Source of the DNA: Cerrena zonata
Lineage: Eukaryota > Basidiomycota > Agaricomycetes > Polyporales > Cerrenaceae
DNA length: 64,000 nucleotides
Reading direction: 5' to 3'
NCBI GenBank assembly: GCA_038087015.1
Contig: JASBNA010000043.1
Location: 62,001-126,000 of the forward strand
The translations under genes were made by a program, and so were the position numbers. The notes under the pieces are model-generated. The model was not told where the DNA came from. It saw only the letters and a list, made by a program, of their open reading frames with translations, and made no database searches. Below are positions 40,068 through 49,650 of this stretch, in pieces. Position 1 is the first letter of the stretch; each line of letters starts with the position of its first letter.

Positions 40068-40222
40068 AAGAAGAAACTGCTGCTCTTTTCTTTTGGTTTA
40101 TCCCTTTTGCAATTATGTAATTGATTATGTCATTACACTAAGATGACACTAACACCACCAATGCCAGGCCACTAATACCTCCAGTGGATACTGAATCCCC
40201 AGATAGGCCGCCATACTGGCCT

Positions 40223-40267
40223 CCAGTGGGTCCCAGTGACCCAGGAGGGCCCAGGAGGACCCACTGG
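40223..40267. repeat. GC-rich inverted repeat with 11-bp arms
   Basis: CCAGTGGGTCC at 40223-40233 is exactly complementary to GGACCCACTGG at 40257-40267. The 23-nt loop is itself rich in CCCAG and GGGCCC. The GC content is far above the surrounding intergenic DNA. Confidence 0.85.
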
Positions 40268-40548
40268 TCCCCGTACTGAATCCACCGATGATCGTACCGC
40301 ATTGTCGGTGGAAGGCGGACAAACTGGAATTCTCGGAGTATTCAACGGCTGGTCTTTTTCCAGTGATTTCGATTCTCTTCTCCAAGCAAACAGAATCAGG
40401 GAGCCAACTAAGCAAAGATCATCTACAATGAAGAACACAAGCAAAACTATAATGGAATGTATATTAGTGTTATTTGCTGTTCACAAAATTGTTAGAGTAA
40501 CAAAATTGTAGACCCGTACATAAATCGGGTCCGTCCCCCCCGTACACC

Positions 40549-40602
40549 AGGAAAAAGGAAAAAGGAAAAAGAAAAAAGGAAAGGAAAGGAAAAAGGAAAG
40601 GA
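40549..40602 (+). repeat. 54-nt homopurine tract
   Basis: An uninterrupted A/G run built from GGAAAAA and GGAAA units. It lies between two Rap1-like boxes downstream of the MFS transporter gene. Confidence 0.85.
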
Positions 40603-40653
40603 CGGGGGATGTACGGGCGTGGCGTTTCTTTTCGCAGCAAGGGGACCCTTCGC

Positions 40654-42633
40654 TTAATCGAACTGCTTATCGTTCTTTTCGTTTTGCTGCTTATCGTGTT
40701 TTTCGTTTTGCTGCTGCAATCTTCTCAAGTTCTTTTCGTCTCTCAAGGCCTTCTTTCTGTCGAATCTGCGGTTGGCCCACAATCTCAAGGACTCCCCGTA
40801 CTTGATGCAGAAAAGGGGGAAGGGAACCCCCAAGACCAACATGATAAAAGCACATAATGTAGTACCCCAGCCGTAGTTCAATCGATTATACAACGGAGTG
40901 GCCACCAAGGGCATGGCAAAACCAACGCAACTTCTGAAAACGGCAGCCGCGGCAACCGAAGATGCAGATAGTAAATTATTCATTTGGATTAAATAGGTTT
41001 GAATGGTGTTGAAAACACAAACCATGCAAAATGCAAAAATACCAGCACCAACACAGGGCACAATCCACGGAAGAGTGAAATGGGCACCCCAGCCATAAAT
41101 GATAAGACCGATTGGAGTGAACCCCCCGGCAATGACTAGACACCTTAATGTGAACTCTGGCTTTGATTGTCCATTATTTTTAGCAATTTGTCTTTTACAT
41201 TCTCTATTAATGGCCCATGCCCAAAAAAAACTTCCAATTACGTAACCAACCCCCATTGATAAATACATCAACCCACTGATATTAGTACTGAAATGATATT
41301 TACCCTTGAAGACTTCGGGAAAGGTACAAATCATTAAATACATGAATCCATAAACAAAAGCCATATACGAACCTAATCCCGTAACCATGGGATGGCCAAC
41401 AATGAATTGTAAAGGTCTAGTAATACTTAAGTAGAAAACCCCTAAAGGAGTTTCCCCATTAGAGATTTCATAAATAGTATGTAAATGTTGATTACCAGTT
41501 TCTTTCCGCAATTTTTTAGCCTTTTCTCTTAATAACTTTGGGGCATAAGTTTCTTTGAAAAAAATTAATCCAAAGAATGCAACAACAAAAGTGAAAATGG
41601 CTAAGATATAGAAACACCAATGCCAGTTCATTCCGGTCACGATAAATGAACTGATCACCGGGGCAATCACTGGTCCTAATTGGGGACTCAATGAATACGC
41701 AGCCATCGCGGCTCCTCTTTCATCATCTTTCCAAATATCAGCCAAGGTACCAGCTCCAACATTCAATGAAGCACACCCACCTAATCCACCTAAAAATCGA
41801 AAAACGCAAAATTGTGCTGGGGTTTTGGCAAACCCCCCAACCAAATTAAATAAACCAACAATCCAAATGGAGATATTTAAAACGGGTCTTCTTCCAACCA
41901 AATCAGATTCAGATAATGGGGCAATGACCAATGGACCCAACGCCCATGCTAAAACCATAACACTAATGGAAAATGCTTTTAAAAACGTAGAACTTTCAAA
42001 ACCTAAACTTTCGGCAATTTCATCAATTGCCGGAGAAGGAAGCGAAGAACTCATTGGTGAAATAAGAGTGTATATACTAACAATCAATGTTTGGAAACAT
42101 CTTTGTTTGAAAGACCAATTTCTAGGATAAGCAGGATCATCATGGCCGTCCCAAGTAACCAATTCGGGATCAATCGAATTAAATTCCTCCCCATTATTTT
42201 TAGCTTGTACAAAATATTCTGGATTATTTTCATCAGAGTCACCTTCTTCTTCTTCTCCAGGTGCCTCACTTTTAACCTGGTTTTCTTGATCTTGGTTAGT
42301 AGTGGTTCTCTTGGCTCGATCAGTTAAGGTATTTAAAATGGTCGACTTGGTTGCAGTTCTTCTTAACTCAATATCATTTTCATCTAAATCTCCATATATA
42401 TCTCGCACACTATAACTTGAAGGTAGTCTACTTAAACGATTGGAAGATTGATTCAGATTAATCCTGCTGACATTGGAATATTGTCCACTTGATCTAGCAG
42501 TTGAATATTTTCTTATTGCCGAATCTTTATTTTCTAATGAAACGGGATTTAAATTATCTTGATTAAGCGATGATCTCGATGAAAGGGAATCCAGTGGATT
42601 CATCTCATTACTTTTAGATCCGTCAGAAGACAT
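40654..42633 (-). CDS. Major facilitator superfamily transporter, DHA1 (drug:H+ antiporter) type
   Basis: A 659-residue plasma-membrane antiporter candidate. The N-terminal ~170 residues are cytosolic, Ser/Asn-rich and acidic. Then comes the fungal DHA1 entry motif (DPAYPRNWSFKQR) and 12 predicted membrane helices. Motif A appears as LGPLVIAPLSESDLVGRRPV, and the segment AAYSLSPQLGPVIAPVIS is the antiporter motif C region. The C-terminal tail is charged, with QNEKHDKQQNEKNDKQ repeats. Members of this group export polyamines, fluconazole-like drugs or quinidine, and substrate cannot be assigned. It is divergent from ERG25 across 792 bp. Confidence 0.9.
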   Translation of the reverse strand: MSSDGSKSNEMNPLDSLSSRSSLNQDNLNPVSLENKDSAIRKYSTARSSGQYSNVSRINLNQSSNRLSRLPSSYSVRDIYGDLDENDIELRRTATKSTILNTLTDRAKRTTTNQDQENQVKSEAPGEEEEGDSDENNPEYFVQAKNNGEEFNSIDPELVTWDGHDDPAYPRNWSFKQRCFQTLIVSIYTLISPMSSSLPSPAIDEIAESLGFESSTFLKAFSISVMVLAWALGPLVIAPLSESDLVGRRPVLNISIWIVGLFNLVGGFAKTPAQFCVFRFLGGLGGCASLNVGAGTLADIWKDDERGAAMAAYSLSPQLGPVIAPVISSFIVTGMNWHWCFYILAIFTFVVAFFGLIFFKETYAPKLLREKAKKLRKETGNQHLHTIYEISNGETPLGVFYLSITRPLQFIVGHPMVTGLGSYMAFVYGFMYLMICTFPEVFKGKYHFSTNISGLMYLSMGVGYVIGSFFWAWAINRECKRQIAKNNGQSKPEFTLRCLVIAGGFTPIGLIIYGWGAHFTLPWIVPCVGAGIFAFCMVCVFNTIQTYLIQMNNLLSASSVAAAAVFRSCVGFAMPLVATPLYNRLNYGWGTTLCAFIMLVLGVPFPLFCIKYGESLRLWANRRFDRKKALRDEKNLRRLQQQNEKHDKQQNEKNDKQFD

Positions 42634-43425
42634 CTTGACCTGTTAATAAAATTAAATGTTTAGAAAGAAGTAGAAAAGAAAAAAAAAAGGATTTATAAAA
42701 GTTTTTCGTTTGACAGTAGGAAATGCGCGATAACAATTAGTCTATATTGTTCTTTTCTTTTTCTATTCTTCTTTCCCTCTAAATACCTGTCAAACTATGC
42801 CCAAGGCAGCCCTAAATCAAGCTTGGGGATAGTTGCGACCGTTACTCTAGGTGGTTAGCCACATACCCTCACAGTTTAGCAAGCATTGAGTTCCCATTCC
42901 AATCGTTGTGAGCTACTTTATGGCCATCGGTAAACTGGGCCACTTCACCGACGCATCGGCGGGTGCTGACTCCGATATCCGTGCGGGATGCTACCCGATA
43001 GCCGTTTGCTTCTCGGCCGACAGAACCTCCGTACATCATTGATACAGACACGTAGACCACCACAAAAAGGTACGGGTGGGATCGGTGCACCCGGTTTTAC
43101 GTGCGCCCTTTTCATTTCCGAGGGCTTCGTCCGTCCTGTCCGGGCTTGCCTCCTGCACATTGCTCGTACCGTACAGAGGCAAAAATGTTTTTGGCGAAAC
43201 AAACGACTAAACGAGTTAAGTGAGTTTAAACGATCGTATAGAATAATACGCGTGTTTATTTGGTTATCAAAAAATTCGTTTCTTTTTTTCAGCTTTTGGT
43301 TGGCCTTTTACAAAAAAAAACTTTTTCAACATCGGGATTTCTAAATAAAATATATATAGACCGAGTATTCTATAGATTTGATAGATAGATAGATTAGATA
43401 TAGATAGATATATATTCATTGCATC
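42634..43425. other. Divergent promoter region MFS transporter-ERG25
   Basis: The middle (about 42780-43170) is notably GC-richer than usual intergenic DNA but has no supported ORF or tRNA. A Rap1-like box on the minus strand lies at 43069-43078, and CCGTACATC is near 43030. Sterol response elements occupy 43208-43240, and TATATATAGA lies near 43351, about 75 bp before the ERG25 ATG. Confidence 0.65.
43208..43240. promoter_or_regulatory. Three sterol response elements (Upc2-type) upstream of ERG25
   Basis: TCGTATA at 43234-43240 (plus strand), and TAAACGA (reverse of TCGTTTA) at 43227-43233 and 43208-43214, match the Upc2/Ecm22 core TCGTWTA. Two are directly abutting. They lie 186-218 bp before the ATG of ERG25, a known Upc2 target pathway gene. 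Confidence 0.65.
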
Positions 43426-44340
43426 ATGGTGAGTGCTGTTTATCATGATTATAGTAGTTTTGCTAATACTACTACATTTGCCGATGTCTATTCCAATTTT
43501 AATCAAATTCCTGAATTAAATATATTTGAAAAACTATGGGGGTCATATTATTATTATCTTAATCATGATTTATTTGCAACTGGGTTATTATTTTTTTTAA
43601 CTCATGAACTCATGTATTTTGGCCGTTGTTTACCATGGTATATAATTGATAGAATACCATATTTCAATCGTTATAAGATTCAAGAAACTAAGATTCCAAG
43701 TAATAGAGAACAATGGGAATGTTTGAAATCAGTTCTTACTTCACATTTCTTAGTGGAAGCATTCCCAATTTGGTTCTTCCATCCAGTGGCTGAATTCATT
43801 AACATTAGCTTCCAAGTACCATTCCCATCATTAAGAACAATTGGATTTCAATTGGCAGTTTTCTTTATTTTAGAAGATGCCTGGCATTATTGGTTCCATA
43901 GAGGATTACACTATGGAGTTTTTTATAAATATATTCATAAACAACATCATAGATACGCTGCTCCATTTGGATTAGCTGCAGAATATGCTCATCCAGTGGA
44001 AGTTGGTTTATTAGGTTTAGGAACCGTGGGGATTCCTTTGGTTTATGGTTATTTCTCTCAAAATTTACATTTATTCACTATTAATACTTGGATTATTCTC
44101 AGATTATTTCAAGCAGTTGATTCTCATTCTGGTTATGAATTTCCTTGGTCTTTGCATCATTTCTTACCATTCTGGGCTGGTGCTGATCACCATGATGAAC
44201 ACCATCATTATTTCATTGGGGGTTATTCATCCAGTTTCAGATGGTGGGATTACTTTTTGGATACCGAAGCTGGTCCAATTGCTAAACAAAAGAGAGAACA
44301 TAGAATGAAACTTACTGCTGAAAAATCCAAAGTTGCTTAA
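43426..44340 (+). CDS. ERG25: C-4 methylsterol monooxygenase
   Basis: An ER di-iron oxidase that begins removal of the two C-4 methyl groups in ergosterol synthesis, working with Erg26, Erg27 and Erg28. It has 304 aa, the usual length. The histidine clusters are intact: [20 protein letters not shown] and [10 protein letters not shown]. Several hydrophobic helices lie at about 45-65, 100-130 and 195-225. The C-terminus is basic ([16 protein letters not shown]). The upstream sterol response elements imply induction by low sterol. The gene ends 23 bp from the convergent EMC5 stop, so their 3' UTRs must overlap. Confidence 0.97.
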   Translation: MVSAVYHDYSSFANTTTFADVYSNFNQIPELNIFEKLWGSYYYYLNHDLFATGLLFFLTHELMYFGRCLPWYIIDRIPYFNRYKIQETKIPSNREQWECLKSVLTSHFLVEAFPIWFFHPVAEFINISFQVPFPSLRTIGFQLAVFFILEDAWHYWFHRGLHYGVFYKYIHKQHHRYAAPFGLAAEYAHPVEVGLLGLGTVGIPLVYGYFSQNLHLFTINTWIILRLFQAVDSHSGYEFPWSLHHFLPFWAGADHHDEHHHYFIGGYSSSFRWWDYFLDTEAGPIAKQKREHRMKLTAEKSKVA

Positions 44341-44363
44341 TAGATATATATTTAATACATAAT

Positions 44364-44741
44364 TTACTTATTCTTAATCCATTCATTATATAATTTTCTT
44401 TTTTCTCGAAAATTAATAAAATCAATTCTATTTTCAAATTCTTCATAATCGTTAATTCCTAAATTATTGATATTCTCCATCGATTCATTCATCTTGATTG
44501 GATTCAAGTACTCGTCCGCTTGTTTAATCAATTTATCTTCTTTTAAACTAATTCTGGACTCATTTTTAATCGATTGGATACTGCCCAAGATGAAAATCAC
44601 CAACCCAATTAGCAACTCAAAGACAATATCGTAAGGTAACCCGGTGTGGTTCTTGGATGCTTTGATGAATTGGTGGTACTCAAAGGACGAGTACGCCGCA
44701 TGAAGTACCAATATGCTCCCGGTTAGATACAATAGACCCAT
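44364..44741 (-). CDS. EMC5: ER membrane protein complex subunit 5
   Basis: A 125-residue subunit of the EMC insertase in the ER membrane. Two hydrophobic helices (about 3-20 and 42-57) flank a FEYHQFIKASKN-like loop, as in Saccharomyces Emc5 (SSYEFHHL). The charged C-terminal part faces the cytosol and ends in FREKRKLYNEWIKNK, comparable to the family's terminal R-x-W element. The small size is right for the family. Confidence 0.88.
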   Translation of the reverse strand: MGLLYLTGSILVLHAAYSSFEYHQFIKASKNHTGLPYDIVFELLIGLVIFILGSIQSIKNESRISLKEDKLIKQADEYLNPIKMNESMENINNLGINDYEEFENRIDFINFREKRKLYNEWIKNK

Positions 44742-45494
44742 CCTGCTGAGTAACTGGTACTTGTCAATTGATGATTCTCAATATAATCAAATATAACCTG
44801 TAACACCACAACCTGTAAAACCAAATTATAAACTCGTAACTGCACTAGCTTCACAACTGTAAACGGCGTGCTTCAATATGCAAATGCTGCTTTTTTTTGC
44901 AGCAAATGTTATCGCACCACACCCGTGCACCACCGGCCACCCCCAATGGGTGACCCTTTAGCCCCCTTACAAATGAAATTATGCTGTCTCCAGCAATGTT
45001 GATTCAAGTATAAATGTTACTTAATCCTATAGCATTATTGGAATAATCCCAGGTTCCTAATTAATGCAATTCCAAAATAGTGACCAAATCAATAATTAAA
45101 TTAACAACTCAGTCATCAACCCCGTCACCAAATCAGAAATCAATTACCAAATCAGTCGAATCGGTAATACGCCAAATTTCAATCACGCTTCGTTGCCCCT
45201 CACAAAAGTTGTTGATTGGTGCATTTACAATACCTTGAAACCCGTTGTTACCCCAGACTTTGCTCTTGATTTGATCTTGTTTGTTGACAAACGTGACTCT
45301 ATTTCGTCCTTCAGTATTGCAGCCACAAATATCAGATATAAAACAAAAAAAAAAAAAGCAGATAAAAATAAAGAGAAAGCCATTTTCACAATCATATAAA
45401 AGGTAAACATCCTTACCCCAGATTTATATATATTTGTATATATTCTACCTATACTAGTTGATTTTCAGTTATTTTCAGTGTATTCACTTAGAAG
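44742..45494. other. Divergent promoter region EMC5-glucoamylase
   Basis: It contains a perfect Rap1-like box ACACCCGTGCACC at 44919-44931 (about 180 bp upstream of EMC5), repeated CCAAATCAG words near 45130-45160, and an A13 run near 45345. A TATAAAAG box lies at 45395-45402, about 95 bp before the glucoamylase ATG. No gene is supported. Confidence 0.6.
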
Positions 45495-47093
45495 ATGAAG
45501 TTTTTCATTTTGTTAATTTTTTGGTTGTCGGCCATAAAAGCTTTGTACATTCCTCGTTCGTCCGGGTCTTCATTTAGTTGGTCGGGCTTTTTACCTGGGG
45601 TTAGTTGGATCGGAATCAAGGATGCTAGTGACGATCAAGAAGCATTTGAAAACTGGGTGCTGAGTCAGTCAAACATCTCGTTTAACGGGATTTTGCAAAA
45701 TATTGGTGGTTTGAGTTCCATTCTTAGCACTAGTGAAGTCAATTATGGGGTTGTTGTTGCTTCTCCTTCTAAGACCAACCCAGATTATTTCTATCAATGG
45801 ACTAGAGATTCTGCTTTGACTTTAAGATCGTTGATATATTGGTTGGACGACCATGAGTTTCCTTCCAATTCAGAAATATCCAAAATTGTAGAAAGTTACA
45901 TCGAGAATAACTATCACTTACAAAGATTACCAAATTTTTCTGGAGATTTCAATGATGTCACCAAGAAATCTTTAGGAGAACCAAAGTTTCATACTAACGG
46001 TGAAAGTTTTAACCAAAATTGGGGTCGTCCTCAAAGTGATGGTCCTGGTTTGAGAATTTCTACTATATTCAACTATTTTGAATTATTAAATAAGTACGGG
46101 AAATCAATAACTAATGATTTTTTGAAAAATGATGCAAATATTTATTTTAAAATTATTAAATTTGACTTGATTTATATCATTAATAACTGGAATATTAACA
46201 GTTTTGATTTATGGGAAGAAATCAACTCTAAACATTTCTTTAATTCAATTACTCAATTAAGAGCTTTAAAAGATGGTATCACTTTAGTTAAAAGATACGA
46301 ACCCCATAATGAAGATTTCATAAAACAATTATCTTCTATTTTTGATCAATTGAAAAATTATATCTTAAATGAATCCGGTTTTACCAATCCTTCAATTCCT
46401 TATCTTGTTGAAACTCCTCCTTTACTAAATTCCGGTAAAAGATCAGGGTTAGATGCTGCTACCTTATTAGGTAGTATCCATTCTCATAATTTAGAAAATT
46501 CAATTAGTTATGAGGATATTCCCTTTGATGTTAATAATAATTATATTTTTAATACAGTTATCTCAATGGTTTCCGATATGAAATATAGATATCCAATCAA
46601 TCATGATAAAATTAGATTTAAACAAAATATCGGTGTTGGTTTAGGTAGATATCCAGAAGATGTTTATGATGGTTATGGCTCAAGTGAAGGAAATCCTTGG
46701 TTTATTTCAACTGCCACCGCTGCAGAAATCTTCTATAAAACAATTTTTAAATATATCAATAATAAAGAAGATATTTTGATCAATAACTCAAATAAAGAAT
46801 TTTTCAAATTGTTTTTCGATGATGAAATGAATGAAGATGAAGACTTTAAAGTCCCCTTTAATACTCCTGAATTTAATCGTTTAATCAAAAGTTTATTAAA
46901 CTATGCTGATTCCTTCTTGATCATTATTAAAGACCATGTTGATTCTCAAAATGGTGATATTCTGGAACAATTTAATAAATATCATGGTTATATGCAAGGT
47001 GCTAATAAATTAACTTGGTCATTTTCTTCATTTTATAACTCTGTTAGATGGAGAATTAAAGCAATTGATTCTATAAATGATAATTTAAATTAA
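45495..47093 (+). CDS. Secreted glycoside hydrolase family 15 glucoamylase
   Basis: Releases glucose from the non-reducing ends of starch or glycogen. It is 532 aa with a signal peptide (MKFFILLIFWLSAIKALYIP). The GH15 blocks are in order: NYGVVVASPSKTNPDYFYQWTRDSAL, GLGEPKFH-like SLGEPKFHTNGESFNQNWGRPQSDGPGLR, and the C-terminal GANKLTWSFSSFYNSVRWR, which contains the active-site neighbourhood. There is no separate starch-binding domain. It resembles Saccharomycopsis GLU1 and Saccharomyces SGA1. The leader peptide predicts secretion, so extracellular or vacuolar use is possible. Confidence 0.9.
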   Translation: MKFFILLIFWLSAIKALYIPRSSGSSFSWSGFLPGVSWIGIKDASDDQEAFENWVLSQSNISFNGILQNIGGLSSILSTSEVNYGVVVASPSKTNPDYFYQWTRDSALTLRSLIYWLDDHEFPSNSEISKIVESYIENNYHLQRLPNFSGDFNDVTKKSLGEPKFHTNGESFNQNWGRPQSDGPGLRISTIFNYFELLNKYGKSITNDFLKNDANIYFKIIKFDLIYIINNWNINSFDLWEEINSKHFFNSITQLRALKDGITLVKRYEPHNEDFIKQLSSIFDQLKNYILNESGFTNPSIPYLVETPPLLNSGKRSGLDAATLLGSIHSHNLENSISYEDIPFDVNNNYIFNTVISMVSDMKYRYPINHDKIRFKQNIGVGLGRYPEDVYDGYGSSEGNPWFISTATAAEIFYKTIFKYINNKEDILINNSNKEFFKLFFDDEMNEDEDFKVPFNTPEFNRLIKSLLNYADSFLIIIKDHVDSQNGDILEQFNKYHGYMQGANKLTWSFSSFYNSVRWRIKAIDSINDNLN

Positions 47094-47214
47094 TTAATAG
47101 ACTTGTTTCCGTTTCAGTTCTTCTGGTGATTCTTTTTTCCTCTACAATTTCTTTGATTGTTTTTTTTAAGTCTATATATATTTCTATAAATATTAACTAG
47201 ATAATAAATTATAC

Positions 47215-49650
47215 TTACTTTTCCATATTATTTACAGTTTCAAATACCGTTATATTTGGGAAATTTTGATTTTGATTATTTTGATAAATTGATTCATCCC
47301 GGCTTGTCAACTCTAAAATCTCTTCATCAGTTAAGTAATTATCCGGTATTGATTTTTCAGTATTTATATCATCATCAAAGATATAATTGAAGTCTTGAAT
47401 ACTAGACTCATTTTTATCATCAGATTCACTTATGAATTTTTTACTTAACGAAATTAATTCACTTATTGTATTGGTATCGTTTGGATCATTGTTTTCACTT
47501 CTCTCTATAAAATTATTAAATTTGAATTCTCCCATTTGTATAATTAATTTTTCTAAAAATCTTTTACTATAACTTTTTGAAATTAAAATTTCTTCAATTG
47601 AATTTCTAACCAAAAATCGGTATATTTTAACTGGATTTAATTGACCTATTCTATGAACTCGATCAATTGCTTGTAAATCGACCTGTGGATTCCAATCGTT
47701 GTCTAGTAATATAACGGTATCTGCAGCTATTAAATTAATTCCTAATCCACCAGCTCTTGTTGATAATAAGAAAACTTGTTTATTATCTTTCAAATCATTA
47801 AAAGATTTTATAGCATCATCACGGTCTTCTTGCATTGTAGAACCATCTAACCTACACACTTCAATTTTTTGATAATCTAACCAATCATGTAATAAATCTA
47901 ACATTTTGGTAAATTGAGAAAAAATCAAGACCTTTATGATTAAAAGGAAGTAGATTTTTCAATAATTGATTTAAGATTTTTAATTTGGATGAATTTTCAA
48001 ATAAAATCTTCATAAATATAGCTTCTTTTTCCTTGGTTATTTCATTTGGGATAAATGGTTCATAATAAATGTAAGGAGATGAACAAATATTTCTTAATTG
48101 CATAACAACGTTTCTTAACGGTAGAAGTTTAACTTCTTTAAAAATCTTATCGTACAATGAGTTTAATAAAGATAATTGTTGTTCCTTTAGCGTTAAAGGA
48201 GCATCAGGGTGTATCATCAATTTCAATGACTTCAACTTCGAATTCATCATTTTCTTCGGCATCTTTTAATGAATTATATTTCAAATTTCTTTCACGTTTA
48301 ATTGAATTTTTCTCATCAGTCGATTTAAATCTATTTTGCAGAAATTCTTCGATAACTTTAGTATCAGGAAATAAATCATGATGGTTGTAAATGATGAATT
48401 CTTTTAAATAAACTTCAACCAAAGTTTGAACTAAATTGTTATTAAGGGCGTTTTTATAAATTTTTTTTTGTAAATTACTTAAAGGGATGTGAATTAAGTA
48501 TTCTTTCTTTGGAGGTAGATCCTTTGATGACATCTTTCTTTAATCTTCTTAGTATGAAAGGTTTTAAAATTGTGTGTAAAGATGTGATTAAATTTTCTTG
48601 AATCTTTAAATCCAATAGATTTTTATCATTATTATCACCTGAGATTTGATTTGACAAATTGGTTAATTCATTGAAGTTGAACCATTGTTCGAATAACTCT
48701 AAATCATGGAAGATATCAGGTAAGATGAAATTAAGCAATGACCATAATTCACCCAAATTGTTTTGTAAAGGAGTCCCGGTTAATAATAAACGATTTGAAG
48801 TATTTAATCTTTTCAAAATTTTCATTAATAAACATTCATAATTTTTCAAACGATGACCTTCATCGACAATTAAGAATTTCCAATCATTAATTTTATTGAA
48901 TTTATTAAAATCTTTAATTGATAATTCATAAGAAGTTATTATTACATTATTTGATTGACACACTTTACTGATATTAATTTTTTTACGCTGATTTTTATCA
49001 CCGATATATTTGAAGACATTAACTTTGGGAGCAAATTTCTTAAATTCATTGCACCAATTAGAAACCGTTGACAATGGAGCCACGATTAAAAATGGGCCCT
49101 TAATTTGATTTTCCATTAGAAAACAAAGTAGAGAAATGCATTGAATGGTTTTACCCACACCCATATCATCAGCCAAGATACCATTTAATCCATTTTCATA
49201 TAAGGTGGTTAACCATTCCAAACCGTCTAATTGATAATCCTTTAAAGTTCCGCCCGATAATAACTTTGGTTGTTTTTGGGTATGACTAGTTTGAGCTGAT
49301 TCAATTATTGATTTGGTTTTAGTTGTGGAATCCGAAACATTATTCGATAGCATTGATAAGACATCGTTCTTCGGGGTTTTATTTTTCTTTTTGGAGCCCT
49401 TTTTCTGTTTCTTCTTAGGCGGTTCTGCTGGTTGTTGATTTTTCTTCTTATTGAGGGTGTTTTCCAAGATATTATCTAGAATAATTTGGGAATATATTTG
49501 AGACTTCTTGACCAAGTTATTCAAACGGTTGAGTTTATCGTCGGTGGACAAGTCATTGAACTGTTTTTGTTCTTCTGTCACCGGATCCTGATTTTGCTGG
49601 ATGAGCTCAGACAAATCGGGGCTCTCTTCTCTAGGTGGGTCCTGAGTCAT
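47215..49650 (-). CDS. IRC5: Irc5/HELLS-type SNF2 ATPase, interrupted by three frameshifts
   Basis: A chromatin-remodelling ATPase (LSH/HELLS family) linked to cohesin loading and recombination. The reading starts at 49650. Helicase motifs are in order: [12 protein letters not shown] (Walker A), [32 protein letters not shown], then after frame changes [47 protein letters not shown] and [11 protein letters not shown]. The frame shifts by one extra base at three short runs (coding GG at 48521-48522, CCC at 48207-48209, GG at 47931-47932). Dropping one base at each joins the conserved text smoothly. Either the assembly has errors or the copy is broken. Confidence 0.85.

Larger units (their letters stand above)
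39818..40653. other. Intergenic region upstream of the arabinitol dehydrogenase
   Basis: No gene is supported. It contains a 31-bp A-rich triple repeat (39976-40067), an unusually GC-rich patch with a perfect inverted repeat (about 40150-40330), three Rap1-like boxes (40511-40521, 40536-40548, and 40607-40620 on the minus strand) and a 54-nt pure purine tract (40549-40602). It also holds the 3' flank of the MFS transporter. Confidence 0.65.

Noticed and set aside
40149..40511. Collagen-like GPxGP ORFs on both strands
   Set aside because: Arise from the GC-rich inverted repeat; short and with frames that disagree about a sensible start.
42780..43200. Possible tRNA or small ORFs in the GC-richer part of the ERG25 upstream region
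   Set aside because: No box A/box B pair or cloverleaf could be found, and the ORFs overlap in both directions without domain signals.
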